A stretch of DNA of 64,000 nucleotides from Pantoea sp. AS-PWVM4 (GCF_000468095.1 NZ_ASZC01000002.1:434001-498000); one strand, 5' to 3'. Shown: positions 18,286-28,758, numbered from the stretch's first letter. Program-made: numbers and translations. Notes: generated by a model not told the origin, from the letters alone.

Positions 18286-19887
18286 ATGATCAAGAAACTG
18301 AGTCTTTGCGCGTTGTCAGTCATCGCTGCGTTACCGATGTGCATGGCAGCGCAGGCTGCAGAAGGGGACATGCAGCTCCAGCAGGTACTGATGCTGAGCC
18401 GTCACAATCTGCGCGCCCCGCTGGCGAACAATGGCAGCGTTCTGGAGCAATCAACCAAGAAAAGCTGGCCACAATGGGATGTACCTGGTGGGCAGCTCAC
18501 CACTAAAGGTGGTGTGCTGGAAGTCTACATGGGTAATTACACCCGTCAGTGGCTGGCACAGCAGGGTCTGGTTGAAAACGGCACCTGCCCGGACAGCAAC
18601 AATGTCTTTGTCTACGCTAACAGCCTGCAACGTACCGTGGCGACCGCCCAATTCTTTGTTAATGGTGCCTTCCCTGGATGTGATATCGCGGTGACGCATC
18701 AGGACGCTATGGGCACCATGGACCCGGTGTTTAACCCGGTCGTGACCGATGGTAGCGACGATTTCAACAAGAAAGCGCTGGCGGCGATGACCGCAGCCAA
18801 CGAGAAGCTGGCGTTGAAACCGGCATACCAGCAGTTGGAAAAAATTGTCGATTACAAATCGGCACCGGCCTGCAACGGCAAGAAACAGTGTGATTTGAGC
18901 AGCGGGCAGAACACCTTTAGCGCTGATAACGGTAAAGAACCGAACGTCAGTGGTCCGCTGAAAGTGGGCAACTCGTTGGTTGATGCCTTCACGCTGCAAT
19001 ACTATGAAGGCTTCCCGCTGGACCAGGTGGCCTGGGGCCAAATCAAAACCCCTGAACAGTGGAAAGCGCTGGCTGCCATTAAAAACGGTTACCAGGATGC
19101 GTTATTCGCCTCACCTGAAGTGGCGCGTGAAGTGGCGGCTCCACTGGTGGATTACATCCGTAGCCAGTTGATCGATCAGGACAAAGCCAACGCGCCAAAA
19201 GTCACGCTGATGGTGGGACATGATTCGAATATCGCTTCGCTGCTCAGTGCGCTACAGGTCAAACCCTATGAACTGCCGGGCAATGATGAGAAAACACCGA
19301 TTGGTGGCCAGGTGGTGTTTGAGCGCTGGCACGATGCGAAAAACAACAAAGATTTGTTGAAGGTTGAATACGTTTATCAGACCAGCGATCAGTTGCGCAA
19401 TGCCGACGTACTGAGCCTGAAGAATCCGCCTAAACGTGTCACGCTGCAACTGGCGGGTTGTGATGCTGATGCCAACGGTTATTGCAGCTGGGATCAGTTC
19501 GCCGGTGTGCTGAACAATGCTTTGCAGGGTACGCCGTTGCAGCCAGCCGCACCTGAGCCTGCTGCTCAGCCAGCGCAACCGGAACCGGCTGCGACTAACG
19601 ATGATGCGCAGGTGCAAGCGGATCAGGCGGCGGCCGATCAGGCAGCAGCGGATAAAGCGGCAGCAGACAAAGCCGCTGCGCAGAAAGCGGCTGATGCGAA
19701 AGCAGCAGAAGACAAAGTGAAAGCTGACAAAGCGGCTGAAGCAAAGGCGAAAGCCGAGAAAGCCACTGCGCAGAAAGCGGCGGAAGAGAAAGCGAAAGCC
19801 GATGCAGCGGCGGCAGAAAAGGCGAAAGCTGATGTCCCGGCCAAAACGGACAAGAGCAACGCAGCTACAGCACCGGCTAGTAACTAA
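18286..19887 (+). CDS. agp: Glucose-1-phosphatase Agp with Ala/Lys-rich C-terminal extension
   Basis: Agp is a periplasmic histidine acid phosphatase that hydrolyses glucose-1-phosphate and some inositol phosphates. A signal peptide ends near AAQAAEG. The phosphate-binding motif [13 protein letters not shown] and the proton-donor motif [11 protein letters not shown] are intact, and the enzyme domain (about residues 1-414) matches E. coli Agp (413 aa). The 533-residue product then continues for about 119 residues of Pro/Ala and then Ala/Lys/Glu-rich sequence (repeats like [12 protein letters not shown]), resembling the helical domain II of TolA. The ATG at 18286 starts the signal peptide; another in-frame ATG lies 7 codons upstream. 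The extension is unusual; its role is unknown. Confidence 0.93.
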   Translation: MIKKLSLCALSVIAALPMCMAAQAAEGDMQLQQVLMLSRHNLRAPLANNGSVLEQSTKKSWPQWDVPGGQLTTKGGVLEVYMGNYTRQWLAQQGLVENGTCPDSNNVFVYANSLQRTVATAQFFVNGAFPGCDIAVTHQDAMGTMDPVFNPVVTDGSDDFNKKALAAMTAANEKLALKPAYQQLEKIVDYKSAPACNGKKQCDLSSGQNTFSADNGKEPNVSGPLKVGNSLVDAFTLQYYEGFPLDQVAWGQIKTPEQWKALAAIKNGYQDALFASPEVAREVAAPLVDYIRSQLIDQDKANAPKVTLMVGHDSNIASLLSALQVKPYELPGNDEKTPIGGQVVFERWHDAKNNKDLLKVEYVYQTSDQLRNADVLSLKNPPKRVTLQLAGCDADANGYCSWDQFAGVLNNALQGTPLQPAAPEPAAQPAQPEPAATNDDAQVQADQAAADQAAADKAAADKAAAQKAADAKAAEDKVKADKAAEAKAKAEKATAQKAAEEKAKADAAAAEKAKADVPAKTDKSNAATAPASN

Positions 19888-19905
19888 CAATGCGATAAAA
19901 CCAAC

Positions 19906-19930
19906 ACCCCGCTCCCGCAGCGGGGTTTTT
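19906..19930. terminator. Terminator between agp and the aldehyde dehydrogenase gene
   Basis: The stem ACCCCGCT / AGCGGGGT with a 5-base loop is followed by TTTTTT. Flanking genes are convergent. Confidence 0.85.
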
Positions 19931-19937
19931 TATGCCC

Positions 19938-21311
19938 TTAACTTGCCACCACCACCAGTTTCTGATTGGCAAACTCTTTCAGCCCGAGGTCGGACAGCTC
20001 ACGTCCATAGCCTGAACGTTTTACCCCACCGAACGGCAATTCTGCGGCCGTGTCGCTTTGTGAGTTGATAAATACCATGCCAGTTTCAATCTGCGACGCC
20101 ATCTTACGTCCGCGTGCGATATCCCGTGTCCACACCGATCCACCCAGACCATAGTGCGAGTCGTTTGCCAGCGCGACGGCAGCACTGTCACTTGCCACCA
20201 CATAGACTTGGGCTACCGGGCCAAAAAATTCCTGATAATAGGCCGGGTTGTCAGGTGTCAGACCGGTGAGAATGGTTGGCTGAAAGTAACATCCCACGCC
20301 GTCAATCGGTCGTCCGCCGCACTCCACGCGCGCGCCATGCTGTACCGCATCCTCAACCTGCTTAATCAGCCGATCGCGCGCATCACGCGACGATAGGGGA
20401 CCCAGCGTGGTTTTCTCATCCAGCGGATCACCCACGACTGCGGATTGTAATGCGGCGCTGAACTTCGCCATAAACTGCCCGGCCACCTTTTCATGCACGA
20501 TAAAACGTTTCGCGGCAGTACACACCTGGCCGCAGTTGCTCAGACGGGCCTGCGCGCCCTGGCGCACCGCCTCATCGAGGTCGGCATCATCCAGCACCAC
20601 AAACACATCGTTACCGCCCAGTTCCAGCGTCGATTTCTTCAGATATTTTCCCGCCTGTTGCGCGACGGCACTGCCCGCGCGCTCTGAACCGGTGAGCGCT
20701 ACCCCCTGTACCCGATGATCAGCGATCAACTCGGCAACCTGTTCATTGGAGATGAACAAATTGGTCCATGCTCCCTGGGGAGCGCCCGCCTCCAGTACCA
20801 GTTTTTCGAACGCATCCGCGCAGTGCGGGACGATGGGGGCGTGTTTAGCCAGCACCGGGTTACCGAGTGCCAGATTCGGTGCCAGTACGCGCATCAACTG
20901 GTAATAAGGGAAATTCCACGGTTCTACTGCCACGATCACGCCGACAGGATGGTATTCCAGCCACGCATCCCCCACGTCGCTGGGATAGGCTCGCGGCTGG
21001 AGCAGGGTGGCGGCGTGTTCTGCGTAATAGCGGGCGATTTGCGCACAAATTTTTACTTCACCCCGGCTTTGACCAATCAGCTTACCCATCTCCTGGCTGG
21101 CAATGGTTGCCAGTTGCTCAACGTTGGCATCAATCAGCTCCGCCAGACGTGTCAGCACCTGTAATCGCGGTTGCATATCTCCTTTGCACCAGTCGGAATG
21201 GTAAAGACGATCGGCGGTTTCCAGTGCCTGCTGCATCCGGGCGTCGTCATGCGAGGGCCAGGTTTTCAGCAGTTGGTTATTGGCTGGATTGATACTTTGA
21301 TAGGAAGACAT
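19938..21311 (-). CDS. NAD(P)-dependent succinate-semialdehyde-type dehydrogenase
   Basis: This 457-residue protein belongs to the aldehyde dehydrogenase superfamily and reads like the Sad/YneI/GabD branch that oxidises succinate semialdehyde; substrate assignment is inference. Visible motifs are the cofactor-binding VEPWNFPYYQLMR, the general base Glu in LELGGND, the catalytic Cys in NCGQVCTAAKRF, and EFFGPVAQVY. The start MSSYQSINPANNQLL has GGAGCG upstream. It is inserted between agp and yccJ relative to E. coli. Oxidation of malonic semialdehyde from the nearby rut pathway is possible but unsupported. Confidence 0.85.
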   Translation of the reverse strand: MSSYQSINPANNQLLKTWPSHDDARMQQALETADRLYHSDWCKGDMQPRLQVLTRLAELIDANVEQLATIASQEMGKLIGQSRGEVKICAQIARYYAEHAATLLQPRAYPSDVGDAWLEYHPVGVIVAVEPWNFPYYQLMRVLAPNLALGNPVLAKHAPIVPHCADAFEKLVLEAGAPQGAWTNLFISNEQVAELIADHRVQGVALTGSERAGSAVAQQAGKYLKKSTLELGGNDVFVVLDDADLDEAVRQGAQARLSNCGQVCTAAKRFIVHEKVAGQFMAKFSAALQSAVVGDPLDEKTTLGPLSSRDARDRLIKQVEDAVQHGARVECGGRPIDGVGCYFQPTILTGLTPDNPAYYQEFFGPVAQVYVVASDSAAVALANDSHYGLGGSVWTRDIARGRKMASQIETGMVFINSQSDTAAELPFGGVKRSGYGRELSDLGLKEFANQKLVVVAS

Positions 21312-21365
21312 ACAACGCTCCTTGGTCAATTAAAATGACAAAGGCGGGACTGGCCCGCCTGAGAT

Positions 21366-21596
21366 TCAAATGTTTTTACGCTCGACCGTCTTATCGTCCC
21401 ACGTCAGAACGTCTTGATCGGTCTTATCAAAGGCGCGAAATAGCACTTCATCGCTGCCCTGCTGACGCCAGATTTCTTCTGCCAGACGCTCGTCATAGTT
21501 AGCGACCTCAAATATCGCTTCGGCGATTTCGGTCGAGGTGTGGCGCAAGGTGGCCCATTCGCCCACATGGTGAGCTTTAGACTGTTCTGTTGCCAT
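21366..21596 (-). CDS. yccJ: YccJ family small protein
   Basis: A 76-residue acidic protein homologous to E. coli YccJ (75 aa), function unknown. The conserved core is [26 protein letters not shown] and it ends VERKNI. The ATG ending at 21596 has AGGAGAC just upstream. It lies 20 bp downstream of wrbA on the same strand and is probably co-transcribed with it, as in E. coli. Confidence 0.93.
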   Translation of the reverse strand: MATEQSKAHHVGEWATLRHTSTEIAEAIFEVANYDERLAEEIWRQQGSDEVLFRAFDKTDQDVLTWDDKTVERKNI

Positions 21597-21616
21597 AAAG
21601 GTCTCCTGTTGTGGAT

Positions 21617-22216
21617 TTATCCTTTCAGTTTTACCGCCAGACCGGCGACATGTTCGCCCTGAAAACGGGCGATATCGAGCTCCTCCGCAGAAGGCTGGCG
21701 CGATCCGTCGCCCCCTGCAATGGTGGTGGCACCGTAAGGCGTGCCGCCGCGCACATGGGAGATATCGAAAAGTTCTTTGGTGCCATAGCCGATGGGGACA
21801 ATCACCATGCCGTGGTGGGCGAGGGTGGTCCAGACTGAGGTGATGGTTTGCTCCTGACCGCCGCCGGTGCCGGTAGAGGCAAAGACGCTGGCGATTTTGC
21901 CGTACAGCGCCCCTGACGCCCACAATCCGCCGGTACGATCGAGAAAGTTACGCATTTGTCCCGCCATGTTCCCGAAGCGCGTGGGCGTGCCGAGAATAAT
22001 GGCATCATATTGCGGTAAATCTTCGGGGGTTGCTTCAGGCGCGGCCTGATGTACTTTTCCGCCGACCTGCGCAAAGCGCTCGGCATCCATGGTTTCCGGT
22101 ACGCGCAGGATGGTGACCTCTGCGCCGCTAACCCGACGCGCACCCTCCGCAACTACCTGCGCCATAGTTTCAATATGTCCATACATGGAGTAATAAAGCA
22201 CCAGAATTTTCGCCAT
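21617..22216 (-). CDS. wrbA: NAD(P)H:quinone oxidoreductase WrbA
   Basis: WrbA is a flavodoxin-like FMN enzyme that reduces quinones by two electrons. The 199-residue product has the FMN phosphate-binding start [16 protein letters not shown], the motif [17 protein letters not shown], and the conserved [12 protein letters not shown]. The ATG ending at 22216 is preceded by GGAAGAAG; the longer open frame upstream adds residues foreign to the family. The 315-base gap to the divergent ymdF-like gene holds the promoters. Confidence 0.95.
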   Translation of the reverse strand: MAKILVLYYSMYGHIETMAQVVAEGARRVSGAEVTILRVPETMDAERFAQVGGKVHQAAPEATPEDLPQYDAIILGTPTRFGNMAGQMRNFLDRTGGLWASGALYGKIASVFASTGTGGGQEQTITSVWTTLAHHGMVIVPIGYGTKELFDISHVRGGTPYGATTIAGGDGSRQPSAEELDIARFQGEHVAGLAVKLKG

Positions 22217-22530
22217 CTTCTTCCTTCCTGTGGGTTTGAACACACGATCTGAAGTATAGAAGAGCCTGCGTGACCTGCTGCTCAGCAATTTGCGAGGGAA
22301 AACTACGGCTTCGCTTAATCCTCCGCTAAGCGTTTGTTGAATGGCGTAAAATGCCAACTTAGGTTAAAAAATGAGAGGAATATGTGTTTCAAAGTATAAA
22401 TATTCACCATAAACGTAACGCCATTGGCTATTCTTTGTACGGGTGGTACGGAAAGCGTGCCACCTTGCTTTTCACCCCGTGCATGTGAAAAGTCCTGACC
22501 ACTGATGAGAAAACTCTATCGGAGGAAATG

Positions 22531-22695
22531 ATGGCACAACATCGTGGAGGATCAGGTAATTTCGCCGAAGATCGCGAAAGAGCCGCGGAAGCAGGCCGTA
22601 AAGGCGGTAAAAATAGCGGCGGGAATTTCAGAAATGACCCGCAGCGCGCTTCCGAAGCAGGTGAAAAAGGGGGACGCAGCCGCAATAAAAAATAA
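22531..22695 (+). CDS. ymdF: YmdF/YciG-family KGG-repeat stress protein
   Basis: A 54-residue Gly/Lys/Glu-rich protein with the paired KGG-type motifs FAEDRERAAEAGRKGG and PQRASEAGEKGG. It matches E. coli YmdF, a general-stress-induced small protein of unknown mechanism (YciG family). GGAGG stands 5 bp before the ATG at 22531; another ATG immediately upstream is too close to it. Position next to wrbA is conserved. Confidence 0.93.
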   Translation: MAQHRGGSGNFAEDRERAAEAGRKGGKNSGGNFRNDPQRASEAGEKGGRSRNKK

Positions 22696-22720
22696 CCCGG
22701 CTGCGACATAACGCCCTCCG

Positions 22721-22740
22721 CCGCCGGGTACGCCCGGCGG
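22721..22740. terminator. GC-rich hairpin after ymdF
   Basis: Perfect 8-bp arms CCGCCGGG / CCCGGCGG around TACG. There is no T-tract, so termination is only likely. Confidence 0.5.
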
Positions 22741-22805
22741 TGACAATCATTGCAATTCCTTCCGACTCTGCGAAAATGGCGCCCGAATCCTCACGATGGT
22801 GCTTT

Positions 22806-23729
22806 ATGTCTGTTCCTGCTTCTCGCTTTTTCCTGCGCCTGTCGCGTCAGGAACTTGTTCTGATCTTCATTACGATGGTCTGGGGTGGCACCTTTTTGGT
22901 GGTGCACCGCGCGATGGCGCACTCCGGTCCGTTCTTCTTTGTCGGTTTGCGCTTCGCGACCGCGGCGTTGCTGCTGGCTTTTTTCTTCCGTCGCTACCTC
23001 CGACAAACCACCTGGCTGGAGTGTAAAGCTGGCGCGTTGATTGGCCTGGCGATTGCGGGCGGCTATGGCTTACAAACCTGGGGTATGCAAACCATTTCCA
23101 GCAGCCAGTCTGCGTTCCTGACGGCGTTATATGTGCCGGTGGTGCCCTTGTTGCAGTGGCTGTTTTTACGCCGTCCTCCAGGGATGATGGCCTGGCTGGG
23201 CATCCTGCTGGCGTTTATCGGCTTGCTGCTGGTGGCCGGTCCACAGAATGGAGAACTGGCGCTGAACGCGGGTGAAATGGCGACATTACTTAGCACCCTG
23301 GCGATTGCGGCGGAAATCATCCTGATCAGTCGCTTTGCCGGGCGGGTTGACGTGCGTCGTGTCACCCTGATCCAACTGGCGGTGGCCTCGGCTTGTGCCT
23401 TTATCTTTATGATTCCGAACGGGGAGTCGCTGCCAACCTTGAGTATACCGCTGCTGTTGAGCGCGCTGGGTCTGGGGGCGGCCAGCGCATTGATTCAGGT
23501 CACCATGAACTGGGCACAGCGTAGCGTCTCGCCGACACGAGCCACGGTGATTTATGCCGGTGAACCGGTATGGGCAGGGGTGGTGGGGCGCATTGCGGGC
23601 GAACGCCTGCCTGCGGCAGCGCTACTCGGCGGTGCGTTGATTGTCTGCGGGGTGATCGTCAGTGAGTTGCGTATCCGGCGCAAAAAAGCGGTGCCGGATG
23701 TGGCACCGCAGGAGATACAGGAACCTTAA
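22806..23729 (+). CDS. EamA/DMT-family transporter
   Basis: A 307-residue membrane protein with about ten hydrophobic helices in two EamA repeats (residues about 12-145 and 160-290). It has the typical WGGTFLVVHRAM start and the internal motif SSSQSAFLTALYVPVVPLLQWLF. Drug/metabolite transporters export small metabolites; the substrate here is unknown. The start at 22806 was picked as the ATG closest to the first EamA helix; an in-frame ATG at 22740 is possible. It is convergent with rutG and their stop codons share four bases (TTAA). Confidence 0.85.
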   Translation: MSVPASRFFLRLSRQELVLIFITMVWGGTFLVVHRAMAHSGPFFFVGLRFATAALLLAFFFRRYLRQTTWLECKAGALIGLAIAGGYGLQTWGMQTISSSQSAFLTALYVPVVPLLQWLFLRRPPGMMAWLGILLAFIGLLLVAGPQNGELALNAGEMATLLSTLAIAAEIILISRFAGRVDVRRVTLIQLAVASACAFIFMIPNGESLPTLSIPLLLSALGLGAASALIQVTMNWAQRSVSPTRATVIYAGEPVWAGVVGRIAGERLPAAALLGGALIVCGVIVSELRIRRKKAVPDVAPQEIQEP

Positions 23730-25054
23730 CTGTTTTGCCGTGCCGTCTGGTTCTCACCCACACCGGTTCCACGACGGCGCAGAATGGCGTTGAGAATGAT
23801 CGCGCCAAAGGTGGCGGTGCCGATGCCCCCGAGGGTGAAGTTGCCAATTTTCAGCGCGAAATCCCCGGCACCCAGCACCAGCGTGGTCGCCACCATAATC
23901 AGGTTGCTGTTCTGGCTGAAATCCACATGGTTTTGCACCCAGATACGTGCGCCTGCCACGGCAATCAAACCAAACACCACAATCGATGCGCCGCCAATCA
24001 CCGGGCCGGGAATGGTATGGATTAACGCGCCAAATTTCGGTGAGAAACCCAGTACCAGCGCAATCAGGGCCGCCGCGACAAACGCCAGCGTTGAATAGAC
24101 TTTGGTAACGGCCATCACGCCGATATTTTCCGCATAGGTGGTAACGCCGCTGCCGCCGATCGATCCGGAAAGCATGGTGGCGAGGCCATCACCGACAAAG
24201 GCGCGTCCCATCCAGGGATCGAGATTGCGCCCGGTCATACCTGCTACCGCCTTGATATGTCCGAGGTTTTCCGCCACCAGAATGATAGCCACTGGCGCTA
24301 TCATGACAATCGCCTGCATATCGAAAACCGGTGAGGTGGTATGCGGCAAGCCAAACCAGGCGGCATTGGCTACCCCGCTAAAATCGACCGGTTTGCCCAG
24401 CCCGAGACCATTGGTGAGCAGCGCGTAGATTGCCCAGGCGACAATCAACCCGACCAGAATCAGCAAACGTTGCACCATGCCGCGGGTAAATACCGCCACC
24501 AGACCGATGCACAGCACCGTCATCACCGCCATCCAGCTATCGAACATGGATGATGATACGCTGTGTACCGCAATCGGCGCGAGGTTCAGGCCGATTGCCA
24601 TAACCACTGCGCCCGTCACCACCGGCGGCATCAGTCGTTCAATCCAGCCCGTACCCGCCTTCATCACCACAAAACCGATCAGCGTGTACAGCGCACCACA
24701 GGCGATCACGCCACCGAGCGCCAACGCCAGGTTGGGGTTCAGTCCCTGACCGTTGAAACCGGTGATGGCGATAATTACCCCAACAAAAGCGGCGCTGGAA
24801 CCAAGATAGCTGGGTACGCGCCCGCCGGTGACCACAAAGAACAGCAAGGTGCCGATACCGGAAACCAGAATAGCCAGGTTTGGATCCAGCCCCATTAACA
24901 ACGGCATCAGCACCGTTGCACCAAACATCGCCACAGCATGTTGCAGGCCCAGAATTAACGTCTGCCCGAGCGGCAGTGTTTCGTCCGGTGCAATCAACCC
25001 ATTTTCAGTTAAGGCTGACTTTTTCTGCCAGCGGGGAAACCAGGAACTCGCCAT
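23726..25054 (-). CDS. rutG: Pyrimidine permease RutG
   Basis: RutG is a nucleobase:cation symporter-2 (NCS2) permease that brings uracil or thymine into the cell for the Rut pathway. The 442-residue product has about 12-14 hydrophobic helices and the NCS2 signatures, for example LGLQHAVAMFGATVL near the N-terminus and GSGVTTYAENIGVMAVTKVYS in the middle. The ATG ending at 25054 (MASSWFPRW) gives the E. coli length. It is last in the rutABCDFG operon. Confidence 0.95.
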   Translation of the reverse strand: MASSWFPRWQKKSALTENGLIAPDETLPLGQTLILGLQHAVAMFGATVLMPLLMGLDPNLAILVSGIGTLLFFVVTGGRVPSYLGSSAAFVGVIIAITGFNGQGLNPNLALALGGVIACGALYTLIGFVVMKAGTGWIERLMPPVVTGAVVMAIGLNLAPIAVHSVSSSMFDSWMAVMTVLCIGLVAVFTRGMVQRLLILVGLIVAWAIYALLTNGLGLGKPVDFSGVANAAWFGLPHTTSPVFDMQAIVMIAPVAIILVAENLGHIKAVAGMTGRNLDPWMGRAFVGDGLATMLSGSIGGSGVTTYAENIGVMAVTKVYSTLAFVAAALIALVLGFSPKFGALIHTIPGPVIGGASIVVFGLIAVAGARIWVQNHVDFSQNSNLIMVATTLVLGAGDFALKIGNFTLGGIGTATFGAIILNAILRRRGTGVGENQTARQNS

Positions 25055-25099
25055 CGTCTTCTCCAGAGTGTCTGTGGAACCGGGCCGCACAGGGCGGCG

Positions 25100-25624
25100 T
25101 TAGCGGGCTTCCTGCCGTAAAAGATGCTGATATCCACGGTCGAACCAGGCCAGGCCGTGCGGCTCATCATTACGCACCAACGCCATGACCTCACAAAACA
25201 AAATGTCGTGCGTTCCCACGCTCACCACCTGGGAGACTTTGCAATCAAACGACACCAGCGCGCCATCCAGCAGCGGTGAACCGCTGCTGAGCGTATGCCA
25301 GCGGGCGGCGAGAAAGCGGTCTGCCATTGGCGTTTTACCGCCAAACAGGGTGGAGAGATCTTCGTGCCCGGCGGCCAGCGTGTTGACGCACAGATAGCCG
25401 TTATCGCGGAACACCGGCCAGACCGAAGCGGAGCGGTTGAGGCAAACCAACAGCGTTGGCGGCGTGTCGGTAACGCTACACACCGCGGAGGCGGTGAAAC
25501 CGGCACGTCCGGCGGGGCCGTCGGTGGTAATGATATTTACGGCGGCACCGAGGCGTGACATCGCATCGCGAAACACCTGGCGCTCGACCAACGGTAAATC
25601 AGGCGAGAGTTCATGCGTACTCAT
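25100..25624 (-). CDS. rutF: FMN reductase RutF
   Basis: RutF is the short-chain flavin reductase that supplies reduced FMN to the RutA monooxygenase. The 174-residue product has the flavin_reduct domain: [35 protein letters not shown] region (first 60 residues) and the [15 protein letters not shown] segment. It overlaps the end of rutD by 14 bp, so the rutE gene found between rutD and rutF in E. coli is absent here. Confidence 0.95.
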   Translation of the reverse strand: MSTHELSPDLPLVERQVFRDAMSRLGAAVNIITTDGPAGRAGFTASAVCSVTDTPPTLLVCLNRSASVWPVFRDNGYLCVNTLAAGHEDLSTLFGGKTPMADRFLAARWHTLSSGSPLLDGALVSFDCKVSQVVSVGTHDILFCEVMALVRNDEPHGLAWFDRGYQHLLRQEAR

Positions 25625-26408
25625 CTTTGGCCTCCTTACGCGTTAGCCATTGCAGCAATAACGCATTGAAGTTTTCAGCATCGGTGACGCTCATGGCATG
25701 TCCTCCCCAGGCCATTTCGATCAGGCTGGCATTCGGCAAGGCGGAGGCCAGTTCGGGTGAGCAGCTCCACGGCACCAGCAGGTCATCCTGGCTGTAGATG
25801 GCCAGCACCGGTTGAGTGATTTTCGCTGCATGAGGACGAAAATCGGCGCTTTTCAGGGCATGCAGCCGGCGTAACAGGTTTTCCATGCCCTGAAAATGTT
25901 GCACATGATGCGTGTCCTCTTGCTCCAGACGAGCCTGATTGCGCGCCATCCACTCCGCCGGATAGAGAAATAACGGCTGGGCACGGACAAAGGCTTCCAC
26001 TCCGACATTCAGCAACAGATCCTGGCGAACCTGGAAGCAACGACGGGTATGGGCATTCAGCGATAACCAGCCGTTAATGACCACCACGCGTCCAACGCGT
26101 TGTGGATAATCCAGCGCCAGTTGCAGACCAATCAAACCGCCAAGCGCGTGACCGATCAGATCAAAGCGCTCAATACCCTGCTGCTCCAGCGCTTCGGCCA
26201 ATTCGGCGGCCATCATCGCCATGCTGTAGCCTTCCGGTAAGGTATCAGCACTGCGACCGGTGCCGCGTTGATCGTAGGTGACAACGCGATAATGCTGCTC
26301 CAGCGCCGCCAGTTGGGGCCGCCAGAAACCCGCAACGCCGCCAAGACCAGAAGAGAGCACCAGGGTGGGTGCATCTGCCGTCTGCAATCCCTGAATTTCC
26401 AGATGCAT
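25611..26408 (-). CDS. rutD: Alpha/beta hydrolase RutD
   Basis: RutD is an alpha/beta-hydrolase of the Rut pathway, thought to speed hydrolysis of aminoacrylate or carbamate. The 265-residue product has the oxyanion region [16 protein letters not shown], the nucleophile elbow position [13 protein letters not shown] (Ala in place of the usual Ser, GHALG), and the terminal His in MAWGGHAMS. The non-Ser elbow is seen directly; I recall Ser at this position in many hydrolases and did not verify what the RutD family has. It is coupled to rutC (1-bp overlap) and rutF (14-bp overlap). Confidence 0.93.
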   Translation of the reverse strand: MHLEIQGLQTADAPTLVLSSGLGGVAGFWRPQLAALEQHYRVVTYDQRGTGRSADTLPEGYSMAMMAAELAEALEQQGIERFDLIGHALGGLIGLQLALDYPQRVGRVVVINGWLSLNAHTRRCFQVRQDLLLNVGVEAFVRAQPLFLYPAEWMARNQARLEQEDTHHVQHFQGMENLLRRLHALKSADFRPHAAKITQPVLAIYSQDDLLVPWSCSPELASALPNASLIEMAWGGHAMSVTDAENFNALLLQWLTRKEAKDEYA

Positions 26409-26803
26409 TACGCCTCCTGTTTGCCGATGTGCGCCACGGTGGCGATCTCGATCAGCGCATCAGGTTTCACCAGGCCGCATTGAATGCAGTAACGCGCCGG
26501 TTTATCACCGGGGAAATATTCGGCATACACCTGATTAATCGCGGCGTAGTTACTCCAGTCGGTGAGGAAAATCGAGTTGAAGGTAACGTCGTCCATAGTA
26601 CCCCCTGCGGTTTCAATCACTTTTTTGATGGTCTCAAGGACGTGGCGCGCCTGGGCCGCGGCATCACCGACGTGGACGACGTTATTTTGCGCATCAAATG
26701 GCAGGGTGCCGGAGACATACACCACACCATCGGCGAGCGTACCAGGGACAAACGGGGCAATTGGCGTGGAGGTTCCGGGCGGAATAATGACACTTTTTGG
26801 CAT
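26408..26803 (-). CDS. rutC: RidA-family 3-aminoacrylate deaminase RutC
   Basis: RutC is a YjgF/RidA-fold trimeric enamine deaminase acting on 3-aminoacrylate in uracil breakdown. The 131-residue product has the RidA pattern [13 protein letters not shown] and the C-terminal Arg-containing signature [26 protein letters not shown] with the catalytic-site Arg. It sits between rutB and rutD in the operon. Confidence 0.95.
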   Translation of the reverse strand: MPKSVIIPPGTSTPIAPFVPGTLADGVVYVSGTLPFDAQNNVVHVGDAAAQARHVLETIKKVIETAGGTMDDVTFNSIFLTDWSNYAAINQVYAEYFPGDKPARYCIQCGLVKPDALIEIATVAHIGKQEA

Positions 26804-26852
26804 GGTGAAGTCTTCCTTATCGTTGTTTTTGCAGGTGAAAACTATTGGGATG

Positions 26853-27563
26853 TCAGGCTTTTAATGCTTCACAGAACGTCTCGGTATCACTGACCCAACC
26901 GAAAAACGTTTCGATATTAAAGATGGCTGCCTGCTGGGCGAAGGGCGGGCCAGCCTGATAGGTGGCGTCCTCCAGCACGACGCCAAAATATTCCAGGAAG
27001 AAGCCATCTCGCAGCGTCGATTCCACGCAGACATTGGTGGCGATGCCGGTAAACACCAGATGGCGAATGCCACGGCTGCGCAGCATGCTGTCGAGTGGGG
27101 TATTGAAAAAGCCGCTGTAGCGCGGTTTAGGCAGCACGATATCACCGGGTTGCGGCACCAGTTCATCCACCAGCGCATAATCCCAGCCACCTTTCGCCAA
27201 CAACGTGCCCTGCAATTCCGGGCGTTTACGCATGGTTTTTAACGCATTGGATTTGTGAAAGTTGGGTGAACCGGCATCGCCCGCTTCGACATATTGGTTA
27301 TCCCAGCCATTCTGAAACCAGATGATCTGGATGCCTGCTGCTCGGGCAGCGGTCACCGCCTGGTGAATTTTGGCGATCACCGGTTTAGTGGCGGAGACAT
27401 CAAAACCCGCCAAATCGAGGTAGCCGCCTTCGGTGGCATAGGCGTTCTGCATATCCACCACAATCAACGCGCTCTGCGCAGGGGGGAAGGCGATCGCTTC
27501 CGGGCGGGCTGGCAAGGTGACCTGCGGTAAAGTCGAGGTATGGGCGCAAACAACGGTATTCAT
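26853..27563 (-). CDS. rutB: Ureidoacrylate amidohydrolase RutB
   Basis: RutB hydrolyses ureidoacrylate (peroxy form) to aminoacrylate and carbamate. The 236-residue isochorismatase-fold product has the catalytic triad: Asp in [10 protein letters not shown], Lys in LPKPRYSGF, and Cys in [16 protein letters not shown]. Its start overlaps the rutA stop (TGATG). Confidence 0.96.
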   Translation of the reverse strand: MNTVVCAHTSTLPQVTLPARPEAIAFPPAQSALIVVDMQNAYATEGGYLDLAGFDVSATKPVIAKIHQAVTAARAAGIQIIWFQNGWDNQYVEAGDAGSPNFHKSNALKTMRKRPELQGTLLAKGGWDYALVDELVPQPGDIVLPKPRYSGFFNTPLDSMLRSRGIRHLVFTGIATNVCVESTLRDGFFLEYFGVVLEDATYQAGPPFAQQAAIFNIETFFGWVSDTETFCEALKA

Positions 27564-28654
27564 CAGGCAACCTCCTTCTGCGATTCAATCAAAGCATGAC
27601 GGCACTGCATCAAGGGCTGAATAAATTGACCAAACTCTTCGATCCCTTGCAGGAAATCGTCAAAAGTCAGCAGTACACCCTGGGTTCCTTCTACCTCTGC
27701 AACTTCATCCAACATTCGTGCCACGTTGGCATAAGAACCGACCAGCGTGCCCATATTGATATTCACCGCAGAGGTGGGATCGGCCATCTGACGCACGTTG
27801 GTGTCGCTGCCGGATTTCGTGTCCTGTTGGCTTTGTGTGGTCAGCCAGGCGAGGGCCTCTTCATCAGCCCCGGCTTTGTAGTGCTCCCATTTGGCGCGTG
27901 CGGCTTCATCCGTTTCTGCGGCGATGATCATAAACAGCACATAGGAACCGACATCGCGACCTGCCTGGTCGGCAGCCTGTTTCATGCGTGCGGCCGTCGG
28001 GGCGAAGGCGGTTGGCGTGTTAACACCTTTGCCGAAGCAGAAATTGTAGTCAGCGTGCTGGGCAGAAAACGCCATCCCGGCATCGCTTTGTCCCGCGCAA
28101 ATCACCTTCATCGGCTTTTGCGGCTGCGGGCTGAGGCGGCAGTCATTCATGGTGAAAAACTCACCTTTAAAATCACTCTGGCCATTGCCCCATAAATCTC
28201 GCAGCACGGTGACGTATTCGGTCAGGTATTGGTAGCGACTGGCGAAGTAGTCATCACCGGGCCACAGGCCCATTTGCTCATACTCTGGCTTTTGCCAGCC
28301 GGTCACGAGGTTGACGCCAAAGCGGCCATTGGAGATTGAGTCGATGGTCGAGGCCATGCGCGCCACAATCGCCGGTGGCAACGTCAGGGTGGCGGCGGTG
28401 GCGTAGATCTCAATACGCGAAGTCACCGCCGCCAGTCCGGCCATCAGGGTGAAGGATTCGAGGTTATGGTCCCAGAACTCGGTTTTACCGCCGAAGCCGC
28501 GCAGTTTGATCATCGAAAGCGCGAAGTCGAAATGGTAGTGCTCCGCTTTCTGCACAATCGCTTTGTTCAGCTCAAAAGTCGGCTTGTACTGGGGGGCATG
28601 GGTGGAGATTAACCAGCCATTGTTACCAATCGGGATAAAGACGCCAATTTTCAT
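27563..28654 (-). CDS. rutA: Pyrimidine monooxygenase RutA
   Basis: RutA is the flavin-dependent monooxygenase that opens the uracil ring between N3 and C4. The 363-residue luciferase-like TIM-barrel product starts [27 protein letters not shown], as in E. coli. It includes the conserved [22 protein letters not shown]. The open frame runs 71 codons further upstream across the promoter region, but the family start at 28654 has AGAGG in front. It is the first gene of rutABCDFG. Confidence 0.96.
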   Translation of the reverse strand: MKIGVFIPIGNNGWLISTHAPQYKPTFELNKAIVQKAEHYHFDFALSMIKLRGFGGKTEFWDHNLESFTLMAGLAAVTSRIEIYATAATLTLPPAIVARMASTIDSISNGRFGVNLVTGWQKPEYEQMGLWPGDDYFASRYQYLTEYVTVLRDLWGNGQSDFKGEFFTMNDCRLSPQPQKPMKVICAGQSDAGMAFSAQHADYNFCFGKGVNTPTAFAPTAARMKQAADQAGRDVGSYVLFMIIAAETDEAARAKWEHYKAGADEEALAWLTTQSQQDTKSGSDTNVRQMADPTSAVNINMGTLVGSYANVARMLDEVAEVEGTQGVLLTFDDFLQGIEEFGQFIQPLMQCRHALIESQKEVA

Positions 28655-28742
28655 GTGAAACCTCTCAGCAAAGAACGGGGGTTGTTTCACGCGCTGCGTT
28701 GCGTCCTGCTTGCTCCCTGCCGGCGGCGCTCGTTCACAAAAC

Positions 28743-28758
28743 TGCAAAGCCTGTGCCA
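28743..28758 (-). promoter_or_regulatory. Sigma-54 promoter of the rut operon
   Basis: On the minus strand the sequence reads TGGCACAGGCTTTGCA, matching the consensus TGGCACR-N4-TTGCW with GG and GC at the correct distance. It lies about 90 bp upstream of rutA. NtrC control of rut is established in E. coli; no convincing NtrC enhancer pair was picked out here. Confidence 0.85.

Noticed and set aside
19252-19890. Minus-strand open frames opposite the agp tail
   Set aside because: They arise from the low-complexity GC-rich repeat on the coding strand and show Arg/Ser/Phe-rich composition without motifs.
21597-21923. N-terminal extension of yccJ
   Set aside because: The upstream part lies inside wrbA in another frame; YccJ begins at the ATG ending at 21596.
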